Made by a program: the position numbers and the translations under genes
In this document: positions 5,090 to 6,843 of the stretch, piece by piece
Layout: every line of letters begins with the position of its first letter
How positions within the stretch are numbered: the stretch's first letter is position 1
Assembly (NCBI GenBank): GCA_900557475.1
Contig: USTA01000043.1
Location: forward strand, 1 to 6,843
Source: an uncultured Clostridium sp.
GTDB lineage: Bacteria; Bacillota; Clostridia; TANB77; CAG-508
DNA: 6,843 bases
Direction of reading: 5' to 3'
Notes under the pieces: model-generated
What the model was told of the DNA's origin: nothing
The model's input: only the letters and a program-made list of their open reading frames with translations
Databases searched by the model: none

Positions 5090-5127
5090 GAGAAATGTGC
5101 TACGTTTGGCGACTTGACACATTTCTC
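5090..5127 (+). repeat. Stem-loop carrying the second copy of the 15-nt repeat
   Basis: GAGAAATGTG (5090-5099) pairs perfectly with CACATTTCTC (5118-5127) around an 18-base loop, just after the zinc-ribbon gene stop. No U-run follows, so at best it is a weak terminator. The 15-nt repeat copy B occupies most of the loop and the start of the right arm. The flanking sequence may form the palindromic half of a protein-binding site. Confidence 0.6.
5107..5121 (+). repeat. 15-nt repeat, copy B
   Basis: TGGCGACTTGACACA, identical to the minus strand at 3212-3226. It lies about 110 bases before the integrase start, whereas copy A lies close before the excisionase-like gene. It includes a perfect TTGACA (5114-5119), but no -10 is found at a normal distance, so it is not called as a promoter. 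The two copies are in opposite orientation and bracket the whole switch and repressor segment. Confidence 0.75.
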
Positions 5128-5135
5128 AGAGTATA

Positions 5136-5193
5136 ACCACTTAAAATGATTACGTTGTAATTATATACAAACGTACTTCATTTTTCAAGTGGT
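5136..5193 (+). promoter_or_regulatory. Three-tier inverted repeat and possible promoter in the integrase leader
   Basis: Nested arms pair: ACCACTT (5136-5142) with AAGTGGT (5187-5193); AAAATGA (5143-5149) with TCATTTT (5178-5184), leaving a two-base bulge; and ACGTTGT (5152-5158) with ACAAACGT (5167-5174) with one bulge. A possible promoter lies inside it: TTAAAA (5141-5146), a 17-base spacer, TATACA (5164-5169). The structure could be an operator, a recombinase accessory site, or an RNA leader limiting integrase translation. There is no coding sequence between 5073 and 5229. Confidence 0.5.
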
Positions 5194-5229
5194 ATTAAAA
5201 AAATATTTTTGAAAAATGGAGGTTTTTTT

Positions 5230-6700
5230 ATGGGAAATAAAAAAGGAAATCGTAGGGCTAATGGTGAAGGCTCAATTAGCACTTTTATTAAAAAGCAAAA
5301 GAAAAAACTATCAGGAGAAATTTGTAATATTTGCAAAAATTGTGAGCATCAAGAACTCTGTAATAATAGAGAAGATTGTAAATTAATATGTGATAAATGT
5401 AAAAATTGTACTGATTGTCTTAATTATTGCGATAGGTATTATTGTTATAGTGTCGTTGCAAATCAAAATACTAAAAAAAATGGTTCTAGCACTACACCAC
5501 AATATTCTAAAAAGAAAAAGGACGCTGTTCAAAAGAATTTGGAAAATTTAGAAAAAGTAAAATATAATATTTATCTTGATAAAAGTAAAATAACATTATA
5601 TGACATATCTAAAGAAATTATAGAAAACAAAATGGATAATTATATTACTATTGATAATTCTTATATTGATAATATGAGTAAGTTGAATAGATTATCTAAA
5701 CATAATTTTATGCACATTCCTGTTCAAAAAGTATGTGATGATGACTTAAAAGACTATTTTAAATATATGACTAGATATTCGCAATCAGTTATAACTAAAG
5801 ATATTGGATTATTAAATGCTACTCTGTTTAGAGCTGCTAGAAAAAAAATTATAAATACTAACCCTTTAGCAGATAAAAATGAATTTCCTATACCAAGAAG
5901 CAAACAAATAAAACAAAAGGTCAAAGCTTTTTCTATTAAAGAGCAGCAAAAATTTTTAAAAAATGTAAATTACGCTAATGAAAAATATAAATTTGCATGG
6001 TTGCTAATGATTTTTGCCGGATTAAGACCTGGTGAAGTATTCTCATTAACTTGGAATGATATAGATTTTGAGCAAATGAAATTACACGTAAAAAATACAA
6101 TTACTAAAGATAAAAAGCGGTAAGCAGAAATTAGGAAATAGAACCAAGACATATTCAGGAATAAGAACTATTGATATTGATAATGATATAGAACTAATTT
6201 TAAAGCAAGCTTTTGAAATATCAACTACTAATGAAAATAATTTAGTATTTAGCAATAATGGTAATTTAGTATCTATATCTGCTTCTAATTCTGCCTTTAA
6301 AAGATTTTGTCAAAAATACAATATTGGAGATGGAATTAATGAAACACAATATGTACTTAGACATTCTGCTGCTACCAGAAAAATAGAAAGTGGTATGCCC
6401 GCTGAATTAGTTAGAGACTTTCTAGGACATAAGAAAATCACTGTAACACTTGATACTTATTTCGATGCATTTGAAGAGTATAAAAAGAAACATAGTAAAG
6501 ACAGTCAAAATTATTATATTGATATAGGGATAAATTATGCCCAGATTAGTCCTAAATCAATTTTAAATAGAGAATTGAATAATATTTCATCCAGCATACA
6601 AAAATCTCATATAGACGATTTTAATAAACAAAAATTATTATATGACTTAGCAATAATAAAGCAAAATATAAATGCTGAATCTAGTGAAAAAATCTCATAA
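5230..6700 (+). pseudogene. Tyrosine-family phage integrase with N-terminal cysteine cluster, frameshifted
   Basis: The ATG at 5230 has GGAGG seven bases upstream; a TTG at 5209 would overlap that site. The N-terminus RRANGEGSI resembles the start of Tn916-type integrases, but residues 32-72 hold eleven cysteines with repeated CxxC spacing. A SAM-like core-binding domain follows, then the catalytic domain: Arg266 in AGLRPGEVFSLTW, Arg377 in YVLRHSAATR (first position Tyr rather than the usual His), His400 in LGHKK and nucleophile Tyr410 in LDTYFDAF (codon 6458-6460). The frame breaks at the A5 run 6112-6116 and stops at 6121-6123; dropping one A joins KDK to SGKQKLGNRTKTYSGIRTID and restores a 489-residue protein with a long C-terminal tail. 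The first fragment lacks the second Arg, His and Tyr, so it cannot recombine DNA. A homopolymer sequencing error is a real alternative. Confidence 0.9.
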
Positions 6701-6718
6701 TTTTTCACTAGATTTTTT
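6678..6718 (+). terminator. Integrase terminator overlapping its stop codon
   Basis: A perfect 14-base-pair stem (6678-6691 with 6701-6714), a nine-base loop containing the TAA stop, and a T6 run (6713-6718). It encodes the last residues of the integrase in its left arm. It should end rightward transcription of the repressor-integrase side of the element. Confidence 0.85.
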
Positions 6719-6737
6719 CATTAGATTTTCATTAGAT
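6703..6737. repeat. Short direct repeats downstream of the integrase
   Basis: TTTCATTAGAT occurs twice in tandem (6716-6726 and 6727-6737), and a one-mismatch copy, TTTCACTAGAT, lies at 6703-6713 within the terminator arm. Tandem short sites beside an integrase gene can be arm-type integrase sites, but simple AT-rich drift is also possible. Confidence 0.4.
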
Positions 6738-6777
6738 TAATAACTTTTTTTATCTTTTTCTATCATTTTTTATTCAA

Positions 6778-6843
6778 AAACTAAAAATACCAAAACTTAT
6801 GAAAGTCTTGGTATTTCTAGTTTATATGTTTTTATTTTTTTTT
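6778..6843. terminator. Long hairpin with T-run at the right edge
   Basis: A 16-base arm at 6778-6793 pairs with 6808-6823 with a single A-C mismatch. ACTT/AAGT pairs extend the stem inward to a four-base loop, and T-rich sequence (T5-A-T9) follows to the window end. A-rich sequence on the left side makes it potentially bidirectional. It may end a gene entering from the right, and could mark the boundary between element and chromosome. Confidence 0.65.

Noticed and set aside
5114..5137. Promoter using the perfect TTGACA of repeat copy B with TATAAC downstream
   Set aside because: The spacing is only 12 bases, too short for a normal sigma-A promoter.
5209..5229. TTG start giving the integrase seven more residues
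   Set aside because: It overlaps the GGAGG site that clearly serves the ATG at 5230.
6101..6123. Classical -1 ribosomal frameshifting at the A-run in the integrase
   Set aside because: The frame that continues the domain is +1, not -1, and there is no heptamer slippery site in the required phase.

Overview
The window is very AT-rich, with strong AGGAGG-type ribosome binding sites, ATG/GTG/TTG starts and TGA read as stop. This points to a low-GC Bacillota host, most likely a Clostridia-like anaerobe. The gene content is the lysogeny, early and integration end of a temperate phage or prophage (or a closely related integrative element). No tRNA, rRNA, CRISPR array or insertion sequence is seen.

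Leftward early operon (about 3858 down to 1, minus strand): a Cro-like helix-turn-helix protein (3591-3788), a small charged protein (3368-3553), a frameshifted excisionase-like gene (2893-3187), a 48-residue single-span membrane protein (2754-2900), a possible 27-residue peptide (2678-2761), a coiled-coil protein (2383-2670), an AbrB-fold regulator with a C-terminal zinc finger (2022-2300), a Rad50/SbcC-like AAA ATPase with a zinc hook (116-2053), and the start of another phage protein running off the left edge. Most of these genes overlap or abut, so they read as one translationally coupled operon.

Switch region (3789-3948): three inverted repeats of the form TTCAG-N5-CTGAA, spaced by about whole helical turns, lie between divergent promoters. 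One repeat sits inside the leftward core promoter. This is the layout expected for a CI/Cro-type switch controlled by the rightward repressor.

Rightward module: the repressor (3949-4257), a zinc-ribbon protein with an L7/L12-like helix and a glycine-rich C-terminal part (4278-5072), a structured intergenic region (5073-5229), and a tyrosine integrase (5230-6700). The integrase has an unusual eleven-cysteine cluster near its N-terminus and a single-base frameshift inside the catalytic domain. Two hairpin terminators follow it, with short direct repeats between them.

Less obvious signals: (i) a complete plus-strand transcription unit (near-consensus promoter, ribosome binding site, 40-codon ORF, strong terminator) lies inside and antisense to the leftward operon at 3221-3478; (ii) a 15-nt sequence occurs twice in opposite orientation, upstream of the excisionase-like gene and upstream of the integrase; (iii) a 41-nt near-palindrome sits directly upstream of the AbrB-like gene; (iv) both integration-directionality genes, integrase and excisionase-like, carry one extra base. 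If these frameshifts are real, the element is probably locked in place; if not, both are sequencing errors.
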